Numbered from the stretch's first letter, positions 29,615 to 39,492 are shown. The stretch: DNA of 64,000 nt from Sulfuricurvum sp. (GCF_028681615.1 NZ_JAQUHV010000001.1:434001-498000), one strand, 5' to 3'. A program made the numbers and translations. Notes: generated by a model not told the origin, from the letters alone.

Positions 29615-30682
29615 TTAAGAACAGCAAGAGCCCCCGCTGCAACTTTTATTTTTTTTGTTCAAACGAGCTTGAATCAAGTTATAGGCAATCAATACAAGTA
29701 AAATACCGGCTCCGATATTCTCTATCCACCCATGGGCTTCTTGATGGGAAAGCATCCCGCGTATTGCAGTCGCATCAAAAAAGAGATCGAATACTATCCC
29801 GAATCCGACACTCCCGATGATAATACTGCCTAAATATATGATTAATGCCTTAGTCCCAAGCATCGATTTCACAACCCCCATAGTCACCGTATTGGTTGCC
29901 GGTCCCGCACTCAAAAATACAAACGCGGCTCCGGGAGAAACCCCAGCTAAAATCAACGATGCGGCAATCGGTAACGAAGCGGTTGCACAGACATACATTG
30001 GAGCCGCAATCGCTACGGCAATAAGATACCCTAACCATCTGCTGTCCGTAAAATAATGACTCAAATTCCCAGGAATCATCATCGAGATAAAGGCACCGAT
30101 AATTAATCCCCATAACAACGGGGATGCGATCCCTCCCAACAATGAGACAAACCCGTAATGTAGCGCACGTTTAAGAGAAAAAGAGCGTACACGATTGACT
30201 TCAGGTGCGGGATTATTGATACGAATCGTTTGCTGGGCTTTCGGATTGAGTGAAAATTTTGCGACGGGAGATACGTGTTGTTTAATCAGCACATTAGCCA
30301 AACTGCCCGCAATAATGGCAATAATACTGGAAGTAATGACCCTATAGAACGTAAACGCCCAGCCGAACATTCCATAGGTTGCCAAAATCGAATCAACCCC
30401 CGTAATCGGCGTTGAAATCAAAAAGGATAATACCGCACCCTCGGATGCACCTTTTCGCTTTAGCTCGGCAGCAAAGGGAATAACACTGCACGAGCACAAT
30501 GGAAGCGGTATTCCAAAGAGTGTCCCTTTAAACACAGATTTCCAACCTCGCGTTCCCAGCTGCTTGGTTATTAAATCCTCAGGAACCAGCTCGTGCAATA
30601 TTCCGGCAATCAATACACCGACAACAATAAAGATTCCCATCGATGCACACAAATTCCAAAACGACGATGCTAATGCCTCCAC
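29615..30682 (-). CDS. SO_0444-type permease, Cu/Zn efflux (PF03773)
   Basis: A 355-residue membrane protein of the PF03773 (DUF318) permease group, with about eight membrane helices. LCSCSVIPF near residue 62 and STPITGVDS are core motifs of the SO_0444-like metal efflux transporters. The very C-terminus is Cys-rich (KNKSCSGGSCCS), consistent with soft-metal binding. The start is GTG with AAGGATAAGAGG upstream. The substrate is inferred from family and from the C-tail; arsenical or other metal transport cannot be excluded. Confidence 0.8.
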   Translation of the reverse strand: MEALASSFWNLCASMGIFIVVGVLIAGILHELVPEDLITKQLGTRGWKSVFKGTLFGIPLPLCSCSVIPFAAELKRKGASEGAVLSFLISTPITGVDSILATYGMFGWAFTFYRVITSSIIAIIAGSLANVLIKQHVSPVAKFSLNPKAQQTIRINNPAPEVNRVRSFSLKRALHYGFVSLLGGIASPLLWGLIIGAFISMMIPGNLSHYFTDSRWLGYLIAVAIAAPMYVCATASLPIAASLILAGVSPGAAFVFLSAGPATNTVTMGVVKSMLGTKALIIYLGSIIIGSVGFGIVFDLFFDATAIRGMLSHQEAHGWIENIGAGILLVLIAYNLIQARLNKKNKSCSGGSCCS

Positions 30683-30855
30683 CCTCTTATCCTTTTTAAA
30701 ATTAATAATTATTATCGAATTATGACTCTTAATCCTTTCTATCTCATAAAAAGCTTGAATTACCCTCTTTTGCTCTTTTACTATTAATTTTTGCGTTACC
30801 GTTGAGTAACTTTAGAACTGTACGATTCTAAATATATTTACAAAAGGAGACCCAA

Positions 30856-30936
30856 ATGGAAAAAATGACCCCATTAGAAAAAATGTTAGTCAAAAAACTT
30901 CGTCAATCCAAACGCGCCAGCTGGATGGTAGACTAA
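30856..30936 (+). CDS. Possible small protein, 26 residues
   Basis: An ORF of 26 codons (MEKMTPLEKMLVKKLRQSKR, then ASWMVD) that stands alone in a 437-base gap. It has a strong ribosome site AAAGGAG eight bases upstream and a 5-bp hairpin (TTGCC/GGCAA, 30945-30960) just after its stop. It is basic and amphipathic, with a Trp near the C-terminus. Real translation is plausible but not proved. The rest of 30683-31119 is AT-rich leader and promoter DNA without another gene. Confidence 0.5.
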   Translation: MEKMTPLEKMLVKKLRQSKRASWMVD

Positions 30937-31006
30937 ATCACATTTTGCCGCTCGAGGCAATCACTCTTCAAAATCTTTCACTCTTCTTATTAACTCTTTT
31001 TAACGT

Positions 31007-31012
31007 TATAAT
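31007..31012 (+). promoter_or_regulatory. -10 box of the Cpx-like operon
   Basis: An exact TATAAT; transcription from about 31019 would give a 100-base leader before the gene at 31120. Confidence 0.5.
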
Positions 31013-31064
31013 TGGCTTTACATTCGTTTATAGTTCTTTTGCCCTTCGTTAACATCGCTGCGTC

Positions 31065-31099
31065 ATACTGCCGGATGTACCCTCGTGATGAGGCAGTAT
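31065..31099 (+). promoter_or_regulatory. Leader hairpin upstream of the Cpx-like operon
   Basis: ATACTGCC (31065-31072) and GGCAGTAT (31092-31099) are perfect arms. A second possible stem, CCTC/GAGG, lies inside at 31081-31093, so two alternative structures can form. It sits just before the ribosome site (AAGGAG 31108-31113) and may control translation. Confidence 0.5.
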
Positions 31100-31119
31100 C
31101 TGTAACCAAGGAGTATCCT

Positions 31120-31362
31120 ATGATTCGATTCGTCATCCTCCCAATATTGAGTTGTGCCTTTCTTGCGGCATCCACACCGACACCTATTGATATGGCATCT
31201 GATTTGAATCTGTCCGCCAATCAGATCAAACAACTGCAGCAAATCGATACGACTGTTGAACAGGTAAAACGTCATTCTTATGCAAAAAAGATCGAAGTTC
31301 TTAATCCGGAACAGCGCAAGCTTTTTTTTGCACGATACAAAACAATCTGTACCAATGACTAA
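31120..31362 (+). CDS. Small periplasmic protein, CpxP/Spy-like
   Basis: An 80-residue exported protein (signal MIRFVILPILSCAFLAAS). The mature part is helical, with a degenerate LTxxQ-like repeat: DLNLSANQIKQLQQI and EVLNPEQRKLFFARYK recall the Spy/CpxP pattern. I start at ATG 31120 behind AAGGAG, leaving out upstream codons that overlap the leader. It precedes a response regulator by 12 bases and a kinase, as cpxP goes with cpxRA, so a role as sensor partner is an inference. Confidence 0.6.
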   Translation: MIRFVILPILSCAFLAASTPTPIDMASDLNLSANQIKQLQQIDTTVEQVKRHSYAKKIEVLNPEQRKLFFARYKTICTND

Positions 31363-31374
31363 AAAAGGGGAATA

Positions 31375-32040
31375 ATGCTTCAAGCATTAATGGTCGAAGA
31401 CGACCCGGACATTACGACACTGCTCGTTAACTATTTGAAAAACTACGGTATCGCCGTAAATGCCGTCTCTACGCCTATGGCAGGGCTTAATCTGTTAGAT
31501 ACGGATCATTTTGATCTCATTATTTTGGATTTAACTCTGCCGCAAATGGATGGATTGGAATTGTGCAAAGCGATCCGTCTCAAAACGGACATTCCCATTC
31601 TGATTTCAAGTGCCAGAAGTGATATCAACGATAAAATTATCGGGCTCGAATACGGTGCAGACGACTACCTTCCAAAACCGTATGAACCGCGTGAACTTAT
31701 TGCACGGATTAAAAGCGTATTACGCCGTTATCGACCGACTCTGGAGAAAAAAAACAAGCTTTTTATTTTGAATGAGCATGAACAAACCATTACCTTTAAC
31801 GGTGTTCCGCTGTCCCTTACTCGAGCTGAATACGAACTGTTATCCCTCTTTATTCTCCATCCCAATCAAACGCTTAGCCGTGATTTCCTCTCAAACAATT
31901 CTGAAGCGATTTCATGGGAAAGCTCTGCTCGCACTATTGATGTGATCATCAGTCGTTTACGACAAAAAATAGAAAAAGACCCAAAAAATCCCCGCTTCAT
32001 CCACTCCGTACGAGGCAGCGGGTATCGTTTTTCCGGATAA
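31375..32040 (+). CDS. OmpR/PhoB-type response regulator
   Basis: A 221-residue regulator. The receiver domain has MVEDDPDI and phosphate-accepting Asp52 in LDLTLPQMDG, with KPY (Lys about 101). The C-terminal winged helix (residues 125-220) includes LTRAEYELLSLF and RGSGYRFSG. It is paired with the kinase 3 bases downstream. Function is inferred as envelope stress or metal response; the target genes are not known. Confidence 0.9.
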   Translation: MLQALMVEDDPDITTLLVNYLKNYGIAVNAVSTPMAGLNLLDTDHFDLIILDLTLPQMDGLELCKAIRLKTDIPILISSARSDINDKIIGLEYGADDYLPKPYEPRELIARIKSVLRRYRPTLEKKNKLFILNEHEQTITFNGVPLSLTRAEYELLSLFILHPNQTLSRDFLSNNSEAISWESSARTIDVIISRLRQKIEKDPKNPRFIHSVRGSGYRFSG

Positions 32041-32043
32041 TCA

Positions 32044-33300
32044 ATGATACACAGTATTTTTCTCCGCATTACCCTTTTTTTTCTTGTTACCTTTATCGGG
32101 ATGGGAGTGGGATTTTATACTATTCACCAACGGCTTACCCAAGAATACAATCACGCTATCGAACTGGAAGCAAAAAACCTTTTGCTGGTTTTACGTAAAA
32201 GTATTTTTCTAGATCCTCCCATGCGAAAAGATTTTTTAGAAGCACAAGGGTATCATGTCGCTCAGCCGCATCCGGATCTTACCAAAACACTTCAAAACGC
32301 CCTTACAACCATTCCTGAAGACTACCCTGAACCCATAAAAGACTCACTCAAAGAAGGTCGAATACAAATTTTAAAAGATACCAATAATCTCTATATCTAT
32401 CTAACCAAAGCAACGCCGCCATTACTGATCATTAAAACCGATGCAGCCAAACAACCGCTTTGGCCGGAGGCACTGTTTATTTCACTCATCCTTGCTTTAT
32501 TGTTATTGTATTGGCTCATTATCAAGACTCTGTTCCCGCTTAAGATGTTGATTCATTCCATTACCACGTATGGGAAAGAGGGAATTTATACACCGATTAA
32601 AAGTACCAATAAAGATGAGATTTCTCTTGTGGCCAATGCACTGGATGGGGCAATGCATAAAAATCAGATACTGCTTGAGGCACGCAGACTCTTTTTACGC
32701 AACATTATGCATGAGCTTAAAACACCGATTACCGTCGGAAAATTATCGCTCCCTTTTCTCAAAAAAGGGGAAGAAAAATCGATTTTAGAACGGGCATTCA
32801 ATCGTATGGAACATCTGATCGCGGAATTGGTAAGAGTCGAACAAATCACTTCAGGAGCCCTTTCACCCCATTTAAAAGAGTGTGATCCAAAAGAGTTGGT
32901 CCATAAAGCCAAAGAGCTATTGTTCCTCAATGATGAAACCATAGAAGCCACCTATGACGGAAATTCTATTTATGCCGATTGCGATGTTTTTGTAACCGTA
33001 TTTAAAAATTTGATCGATAATGCGGTTAAATACAGCAATGAGGGAAAAGTTCGCATTCTCCAGAACAACACCCGTATTTTCTTTTATAATAAAGGTGAAC
33101 CTTGGCCTTCGGAATGTACCTTAAAATCGATCAGTGAACCGTTCTTTCATCACAATGAAAATCCAAATAGTTTTGGACTTGGTCTCTATATTGTCAAATC
33201 CATTCTTGATGCCCATAATTTTACTCTCGATTACCGGTACGAATCAGGATATCACTGCTTTATCCTAGAGTGCCGGAACCCGCTTTTAATGAACGATTGA
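32044..33300 (+). CDS. Sensor histidine kinase (CpxA/ArsS-like)
   Basis: A 418-residue membrane kinase. Helix 1 is at about 7-27, a periplasmic sensor spans about 30-140, and helix 2 is at about 142-162 (LFISLILALLLLYWLI). HAMP-like and dimerisation segments follow, with phosphate-accepting His223 (NIMHELKTP). The ATP-binding part has VFKNLIDNAVKY and FGLGLYIVKS. The last 41 bases overlap the opposite kinase gene at 33260. It forms a two-component pair with the regulator at 31375. Confidence 0.88.
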   Translation: MIHSIFLRITLFFLVTFIGMGVGFYTIHQRLTQEYNHAIELEAKNLLLVLRKSIFLDPPMRKDFLEAQGYHVAQPHPDLTKTLQNALTTIPEDYPEPIKDSLKEGRIQILKDTNNLYIYLTKATPPLLIIKTDAAKQPLWPEALFISLILALLLLYWLIIKTLFPLKMLIHSITTYGKEGIYTPIKSTNKDEISLVANALDGAMHKNQILLEARRLFLRNIMHELKTPITVGKLSLPFLKKGEEKSILERAFNRMEHLIAELVRVEQITSGALSPHLKECDPKELVHKAKELLFLNDETIEATYDGNSIYADCDVFVTVFKNLIDNAVKYSNEGKVRILQNNTRIFFYNKGEPWPSECTLKSISEPFFHHNENPNSFGLGLYIVKSILDAHNFTLDYRYESGYHCFILECRNPLLMND

Positions 33301-35818
33301 GTCGGATCTCAAAACACGCCCCCAGGTTCGAATTATAAACGCTGAGTTTTCCTAAAAAGTGTTTTTCAATAATTGTTTTAGCCATATAAAGCCCGATTCC
33401 TGTCCCTTGCGACTCAAATTTCGTTGTAAAATAGGGATCGAAAATTTTATCTATAATCTTATTCGGTATGCCCCCGCCTGTATCCTCTACACTAATCGTG
33501 CAATATTTCTCATCATTCTGGCAGCGAATATAAATAACCCTTTTATCTCCCCGATGCTGTTCAATCGCTTCACGGGCATTATTGATGAGATTGATAAGTA
33601 CCTGTTTTAACTCGTTCGGATACACGAGAACTTCTGTATCAGGGTCAATGTCTCTCTCAATAGTAATTTTTTTACGGACTAATAATGGCCCAAGCAATGC
33701 TTCAACATCACTAATCAACGTGTTGATATTGACCGAGATTTGGTCTCTGTCATGTTTGAAAAAATTACGGAAATCATCGATAGTCTGAGACATATATTCG
33801 ATTTGTGCCTCGGCGATCTCAATCACTTTTGCTGCCTCTTGGGATCCTCCTATAGAACAGCTAAGATTCAATCGCGTCATGGAGAGACCCAAAATATTCA
33901 GAGGCTGCCGCCACTGGTGTGCAATGGATTCAAGCATCGAACCGATTTCAGCCATTTTAGCTTGCTGCATTAACAGTTTTTCCTGCTTACGATTTTTTTC
34001 AACCGCCTTTTCAATCTCCTCTTGAAGCCGCTGATTGAAGGTTTCCAACTCATCGGTCCGTTGACGTACCAGTACATCAAGGCGACGGTTTTTATACGCG
34101 ATCACAATAAACAAGACCCCCATAAAACCGGCAATCCCCCAAACCAGACTGTAATTGATCGGTTCATTTTTCTCCATTACGAGCCAGCTGCCATGAATCG
34201 CCTGATATTCTGACTGGGTAATAGAAGCCAATACTTTGTCTGAAATAGAAGCCAACATCCCCCAGTCATTGCGAAAAGCAAAAGCAAGTTCATATCGGTA
34301 CGGTGTTTCTCCGACTACCTTTAGACGCTTAAGATTATAATGTTCTATCAAATAACTGACAGTACCAAGCCCTTCAACACATGCGTAGGCTTCACCTGAA
34401 GCCACTTTTTTGAGTGCCTCCAATGAACTATCCGCCAACACCGGTATGATTTTCGGATAGTACTTTCGTAAAATTTCTTCACTCGCATACGATCGTACTA
34501 CCGCTACTTTTTTTCCGTTTAGATCATTTAAATCATTCACATATCCGACACCTGAATCCGCTACGATAACCATCGACTGTTTTAAATACGAACGGCTAAA
34601 TACGAGATTTTCCTGTCGCTTTTCGGTAATAGCGGCACAGGAGAGCATATCAAGGTCTTTATTTTGGACGGCACGTAATGAGTCGCTCCAGAGTCTACGG
34701 CTGTAATCAACCTCAAAATGAATTCCCAATCGCTTTTCAAGTAAACTCAAATAAGAGGCGCTGATCCCTATATGCCTCCCTTTTTCATCGATTGATTCTA
34801 CCGGAGGCCAATTTTGATCAACCCCGACACGCACTACCGGATGGGCTTTCAGCCACGCTTTCTCTTTTGCGGTTAAATTCAGCGTACTGTGTTTGTAGAT
34901 TAACGGATCAAAAGAAGGGATGGACGGAACCACACCCATCAGACGATATCCCTGTGCAATCATTTCCAGACGTATCGGTTCGATCGAACCGAACGCGGTA
35001 TTCGGACGAAATGCGAGCTCTTTAAGGACTCTTCCTTCGTAGATCAATGCATCAAGCGATTTATGTTGAGGATTATAGTTACGGTAAATCAGCTCAGCAG
35101 TCTCTTCGATATGATCAAATGCCCAAAGCCATCCTCGCATTGAAGCATCATAAAAAGCTTCTGCCCTTTGCGGATGTTCGAGTGTTTCTTTTTTAGTGGT
35201 GAATAAAATATCGCTGTAAAAATCAAATCCGTAATCTTTAGGGTGGATGGCATGGGTCTCTATCCCGGCTTTTTGGAGGATATAAGGCTCATTTGAGAGA
35301 TATGCGACCATGGCATCGGTATCACGGCGTGCCAACGACATTGGGTCATACGAATGTTTTTGCACATACAGATCTGTCGTACGCAAACCGACACTGCGGA
35401 GCATTGCCTGCATTTCCGCACCCTCCACCGTATCGCCCGTCAACATGACACGCTTATTTTTCAGATCTTGCGCTTTGGTTATATTGGAATCTTTTCGGGT
35501 GAGCAACATCATAGGAGAAGATTGAAATACTGCCGCCATCAATACCAGCGGGGCACCGTTGATGTAATCCACAATCAACGATGAACGCCCCACCCCGTAT
35601 TGCGCTTTCCCTTTCATCACTGCATCAAAAGGATCTTGTCGATTTTGCGCATCCAAAATGGTAACGTCCAACCCGGCGTCCGAGTAATACCCATTTTCTT
35701 TGGCCACATAATATCCCGCAAACTGAAATTGGTTCAGCCAGGACAGTTGTAATGTCACCGATTCTCTCGACCATGCGACACTCATAAAAAAGAGTAATAA
35801 AAGTAGCAGCTTTTTCAT
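33260..35818 (-). CDS. Histidine kinase with NMT1 and SBP_bac_3 periplasmic domains
   Basis: An 852-residue sensor kinase (858 if the TTG at 35836 is used). It has an N-terminal signal (MKKLLLLLLFFMSVAWS). Residues about 20-315 resemble NMT1/THI5-type binding proteins (LSWLNQFQFAGYYVAKENGYY), and about 335-555 resemble SBP_bac_3 amino-acid binding proteins (VVRVGVDQNWPPVE). Next come a membrane helix (SLVWGIAGFMGVLFIVIAY), a coiled coil and a kinase core with H-box IAHQWRQPLN (His about 634). The N-box is LINLINNAREA, and the G motif is GTGIGLYMAK. I prefer ATG 35818 since an exact TATAAT (35840-35845) would put transcription start near the TTG. The ligand is unknown. No regulator gene is adjacent on this strand. 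Confidence 0.85.
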   Translation of the reverse strand: MKKLLLLLLFFMSVAWSRESVTLQLSWLNQFQFAGYYVAKENGYYSDAGLDVTILDAQNRQDPFDAVMKGKAQYGVGRSSLIVDYINGAPLVLMAAVFQSSPMMLLTRKDSNITKAQDLKNKRVMLTGDTVEGAEMQAMLRSVGLRTTDLYVQKHSYDPMSLARRDTDAMVAYLSNEPYILQKAGIETHAIHPKDYGFDFYSDILFTTKKETLEHPQRAEAFYDASMRGWLWAFDHIEETAELIYRNYNPQHKSLDALIYEGRVLKELAFRPNTAFGSIEPIRLEMIAQGYRLMGVVPSIPSFDPLIYKHSTLNLTAKEKAWLKAHPVVRVGVDQNWPPVESIDEKGRHIGISASYLSLLEKRLGIHFEVDYSRRLWSDSLRAVQNKDLDMLSCAAITEKRQENLVFSRSYLKQSMVIVADSGVGYVNDLNDLNGKKVAVVRSYASEEILRKYYPKIIPVLADSSLEALKKVASGEAYACVEGLGTVSYLIEHYNLKRLKVVGETPYRYELAFAFRNDWGMLASISDKVLASITQSEYQAIHGSWLVMEKNEPINYSLVWGIAGFMGVLFIVIAYKNRRLDVLVRQRTDELETFNQRLQEEIEKAVEKNRKQEKLLMQQAKMAEIGSMLESIAHQWRQPLNILGLSMTRLNLSCSIGGSQEAAKVIEIAEAQIEYMSQTIDDFRNFFKHDRDQISVNINTLISDVEALLGPLLVRKKITIERDIDPDTEVLVYPNELKQVLINLINNAREAIEQHRGDKRVIYIRCQNDEKYCTISVEDTGGGIPNKIIDKIFDPYFTTKFESQGTGIGLYMAKTIIEKHFLGKLSVYNSNLGACFEIRLNRSLKAGSGTLG

Positions 35819-35918
35819 GGCTAAGAGTGTATCCAAAGAATTATATTTTCATACTTAGAAGCAATTATGCTCCATTTAGATAAAATCGCGACACTATTTA
35901 TTACGCAAGGTCTCTGTT

Positions 35919-38900
35919 ATGTCGGTCAAACAAACGCTTCTAGAAACACTCACCCACCGTCCTCTCATCATCGACGGTGCGATGGGAACCCAGCTTCAAG
36001 AGCGTACCGACAAAATTCCCGAGAGTGCATGGGAAGGGCTGGAGGGGTGTAACGAACTTCTCAACGTTACCTGCCCCGAAGTTATGAGCGATATTTTTCA
36101 TGCTTACCTCACCGCCGGAGCCGACCTCATCACGACCAATACCTTCGGCGCTTTTAGCTGGGTACTTGATGAATACGGGATCGGCCATCGCGCCTACGAG
36201 CTCTCTCGCGCCGGTGCCGCTGTATGTAAAGCCGAATGCGATAAGTTTTCGACCCCGCAACATCCCCGTTTTGTCCTCGGTTCCATCGGACCGGGAACGA
36301 AGCTCCCCTCTCTCGGGCATATCCATTATGACGAGATGTACGCGGGGTATTTAGAGTGCTGTCTGGGTCTTATCGACGGCGGATGCGATATTTTCCTCCT
36401 CGAAACCTGTCAAGACCCGCTTCAAATCAAAGCGGCACTCCATGCCTGCGAAGCCGCGAATAAAGAGCGCGGTACTTCATTGCCTATCATGGTCTCCGTG
36501 ACTATCGAACTAGCCGGAAGTATGCTTATCGGAACCGATGCGCAAACGATTGCAACGATTTTGGAGCCGTTTGACATTATCAGTCTGGGATTCAACTGCG
36601 GTACTGGACCGGAACAGTACGGCAAACATGTCAGAACCCTCTCAGAGGTATGGGGAAAACCGATATCGGTTCATGCCAATGCGGGACTCCCTCAAAACAG
36701 AGGCGGCTATTCATACTATCCGATGGGACCCGATGAGTTTGCCCAGCTGCAATGTGACTTTTTAAATTACGACGGTGTCAGCTTCCTCGGCGGATGCTGC
36801 GGAACCACTCCTCAGCATATTCGCGCACTCGTCAATAAAGTCTCTACGATTGCCCCTAAAAAACCCAGCGGAACAACACCTCCTTCTATCGCATCGCTGT
36901 TCAATACGGTTGAGCTTATCCAAACCCCTGCCCCGCTGCTCATCGGAGAGCGTTCCAACTCGACAGGCTCCAAAGCGTTTCGCGAACTGATCATTGCAAG
37001 CGACTACGAGGGGACACTCAGTGTCGGTCAGGCACAAGTACGCGACGGTGCCCATTGTCTGGACGTCAACGTCGAGTTTGCCGGACGTGACGGTGCGGTG
37101 GATATGGCACACGTCATGAGACTCTACAACCAAAAAATCCCTATCCCTCTCATGCCCGATGCGACACGGGTCAACACGATGGAAGAAGCGCTCAAATGCA
37201 TCGGCGGCAAGCCGATCATCAACTCGGTCAATCTCGAAGACGGGGAAGATCGTCTGGATGCGATCTGTTCCCTCGCCAAAAAATTCGGAACCGCACTCGT
37301 GTGTCTCGTCATCGATGAAAAAGGGATGGCAAAAACGACGGAAGATAAAATGCGCATTGCGGACCGTATCTACGATCTGTGTGTCAACCGCCACGGTATT
37401 GATCCACGCAATCTGATGTTTGATATGCTCACGTTTACAGTAGGAAGCGGAGACGTGGAATACCGTGATGCTGCCATCCAAACGCTCGAAGCGATCCGTC
37501 AGCTCCATACCAAATATCCCAACGTCGGCTCAACGCTTGGATTATCCAATATCTCTTTCGGACTCAGTATGAATGCCCGAGTCTATCTGAACAGTGTCTT
37601 TTTACACCACTGTATCGAAGCGGGTATGACGTCTGTCATCATCAATGTCAAACACATCGTACCGCTCTCTAAAATGTCTGAAGAAGATCGCTCCATTTGT
37701 GAAGAACTGCTCTTCTCTCCTGATGATCAGTCGCTCTTTAAATTTATCGAACATTTCAGTGACAAGACCATTGATAACTCTAAAAACGATGAAGAATACG
37801 AGGCTATGAGCGATGAAGAAAAAATCGCCAAACTCCTCATCGACGGTGATAAAGAGAGAATGATCCCTCTGGTAGAAAAAGCGCGTCACGTGATCAATCC
37901 CGATAGAATCGTCAATGAAATCCTCATTGATGCGATGAAAATCGTCGGTGAGCTTTTCGGATCGGGGAAAATGCAGCTGCCGTTCGTGTTGCAGAGCGCC
38001 GAGACGATGAAGACAACTGTCGATTATCTCAACCCTTATCTCTCCAAACAGGAAAAAGATACCGACACCACCCTTGTGATCGGAACCGTTAAGGGAGATG
38101 TCCATGACGTCGGCAAAAATCTCGTCGATATCATCCTCTCCAATAACGGTTTCAAAGTAATCAATGTCGGGATTAAAACGGAGCTTGAAGAGTATCTCGA
38201 CGTTATGAGAACCAAAGAAATCCACGCTATCGGGATGTCAGGATTGCTGGTTAAATCGACCCAAGTCATGAAAGACAATTTGGAAACGATGGCCAGCATG
38301 GGGATCACGACTCCGGTACTGCTTGGTGGAGCTGCACTTACCCGCAGCTTTGTGGATGATTTTTGCCGACCGATCTACAAAGGGGCGATCTTTTACTGCC
38401 GAGACGCCTTCGACGGGGTTATCGCGATGAGCCGCATCGAAAAATACAATGCCGATCCGAGTGTCGGACTCGATACACGACTCGGCGGAGACATGGTGGA
38501 ACGTGCGACCAAAGAAGTAATCGACATAGTGATTCCTCCGTTTGAAGAGATAAAAATGCCAAGCGAGGTCAGAATCCCGACCCCTCCGTTTTGGGGACGT
38601 CGCGTATTACGCAAAGAACAGCTCGATTTTGACATGGTATGCGAATGGGTCAATAAACGCAGTCTTTTCAAAATGCATTGGGGATACAAACGTGCAGGAA
38701 TGCCGGTAGATGAGTACAAAAAACTGCTTGAAACCAAAGTCTATCCAGCGTATGAGCGGATCAAAAATGAAATCGTAAAACGCGGATTGTTTGACCCTAC
38801 CGTGATTTACGGATACTATCCCGTCCGAAGCAGCGATCAGGAACTCCTCATTTTTGACGAGAGCTACGGATGGAATATCGATGAAAATGCCAATCGCCAA

Positions 38901-39416
38901 CCGCTTGATGAAGTGATCGGGAATGCCAAATATGTCTTTGAATTTCCGCGCCAGCGTAAAGCCCCGCATCGCGCTCTGAGCGATTTTTTTGCCCATACAC
39001 GTGATGATGTGCTTCCGCTAAGCTGCGTCAGTGTCGGAGATAAATTCAGTGAGTATGAAAAAGAGCTCTACGCCAATAATGAGTATTTGGAATATAACAT
39101 GGTGCACGGTTTCGGGGTAGAACTTGCCGAAGCCTTAGCCGAAGTGGCGCACAAGCAAATCCGGCTCGATCTGAATATTGCAAGCGATGATGAAGGATTT
39201 AGTTTGCGTGATGTTCGCCTAAACCGCTACGCAGGAGCACGGTACAGCTTCGGGTATCCGGCATGTCCGGATCTCGAACCGAGCCGTATCATCTTTGATC
39301 TGTTGAGTCCGGAAGAGTTCGGTATTACCCTCTCCGAGACCTATCAAATTCACCCGGAACAAAGTACGACGGCTCTGGTCGTCCATCACAAAGAGGCAAC
39401 GTACTACAATATTTGA
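35919..39416 (+). CDS. metH: B12-dependent methionine synthase
   Basis: MetH, 1165 residues, methylates homocysteine from methyl-tetrahydrofolate by way of cobalamin. The homocysteine domain (residues 1-310) carries the zinc ligands in GFNCG and GGCCGT. The pterin domain follows at about 335-600 (ERSNSTGSKAFRELI), and the B12 cap and B12 domain at about 640-880, with GDVHDVGKN holding the axial His. The C-terminal reactivation domain runs to the end (DPTVIYGYYPVRSSDQ and RYSFGYPACPD). It is complete in length and is the largest gene here. Confidence 0.97.
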   Translation: MSVKQTLLETLTHRPLIIDGAMGTQLQERTDKIPESAWEGLEGCNELLNVTCPEVMSDIFHAYLTAGADLITTNTFGAFSWVLDEYGIGHRAYELSRAGAAVCKAECDKFSTPQHPRFVLGSIGPGTKLPSLGHIHYDEMYAGYLECCLGLIDGGCDIFLLETCQDPLQIKAALHACEAANKERGTSLPIMVSVTIELAGSMLIGTDAQTIATILEPFDIISLGFNCGTGPEQYGKHVRTLSEVWGKPISVHANAGLPQNRGGYSYYPMGPDEFAQLQCDFLNYDGVSFLGGCCGTTPQHIRALVNKVSTIAPKKPSGTTPPSIASLFNTVELIQTPAPLLIGERSNSTGSKAFRELIIASDYEGTLSVGQAQVRDGAHCLDVNVEFAGRDGAVDMAHVMRLYNQKIPIPLMPDATRVNTMEEALKCIGGKPIINSVNLEDGEDRLDAICSLAKKFGTALVCLVIDEKGMAKTTEDKMRIADRIYDLCVNRHGIDPRNLMFDMLTFTVGSGDVEYRDAAIQTLEAIRQLHTKYPNVGSTLGLSNISFGLSMNARVYLNSVFLHHCIEAGMTSVIINVKHIVPLSKMSEEDRSICEELLFSPDDQSLFKFIEHFSDKTIDNSKNDEEYEAMSDEEKIAKLLIDGDKERMIPLVEKARHVINPDRIVNEILIDAMKIVGELFGSGKMQLPFVLQSAETMKTTVDYLNPYLSKQEKDTDTTLVIGTVKGDVHDVGKNLVDIILSNNGFKVINVGIKTELEEYLDVMRTKEIHAIGMSGLLVKSTQVMKDNLETMASMGITTPVLLGGAALTRSFVDDFCRPIYKGAIFYCRDAFDGVIAMSRIEKYNADPSVGLDTRLGGDMVERATKEVIDIVIPPFEEIKMPSEVRIPTPPFWGRRVLRKEQLDFDMVCEWVNKRSLFKMHWGYKRAGMPVDEYKKLLETKVYPAYERIKNEIVKRGLFDPTVIYGYYPVRSSDQELLIFDESYGWNIDENANRQPLDEVIGNAKYVFEFPRQRKAPHRALSDFFAHTRDDVLPLSCVSVGDKFSEYEKELYANNEYLEYNMVHGFGVELAEALAEVAHKQIRLDLNIASDDEGFSLRDVRLNRYAGARYSFGYPACPDLEPSRIIFDLLSPEEFGITLSETYQIHPEQSTTALVVHHKEATYYNI

Positions 39417-39492
39417 TTGTAGTATTTTAATGATACGTGCTGTACCATATCGTATTAACCGCAATTCATTAAATGGGATTAAAAATCAACGG

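Noticed and set aside
35834-35836. TTG as the start of the tandem-domain kinase
   Set aside because: An exact TATAAT at 35840-35845 would place transcription start at about this codon; the ATG at 35818 starts a normal signal peptide.
36762-37508. A minus-strand frame inside metH
   Set aside because: Antisense to a clearly complete metH; no ribosome site or motifs.
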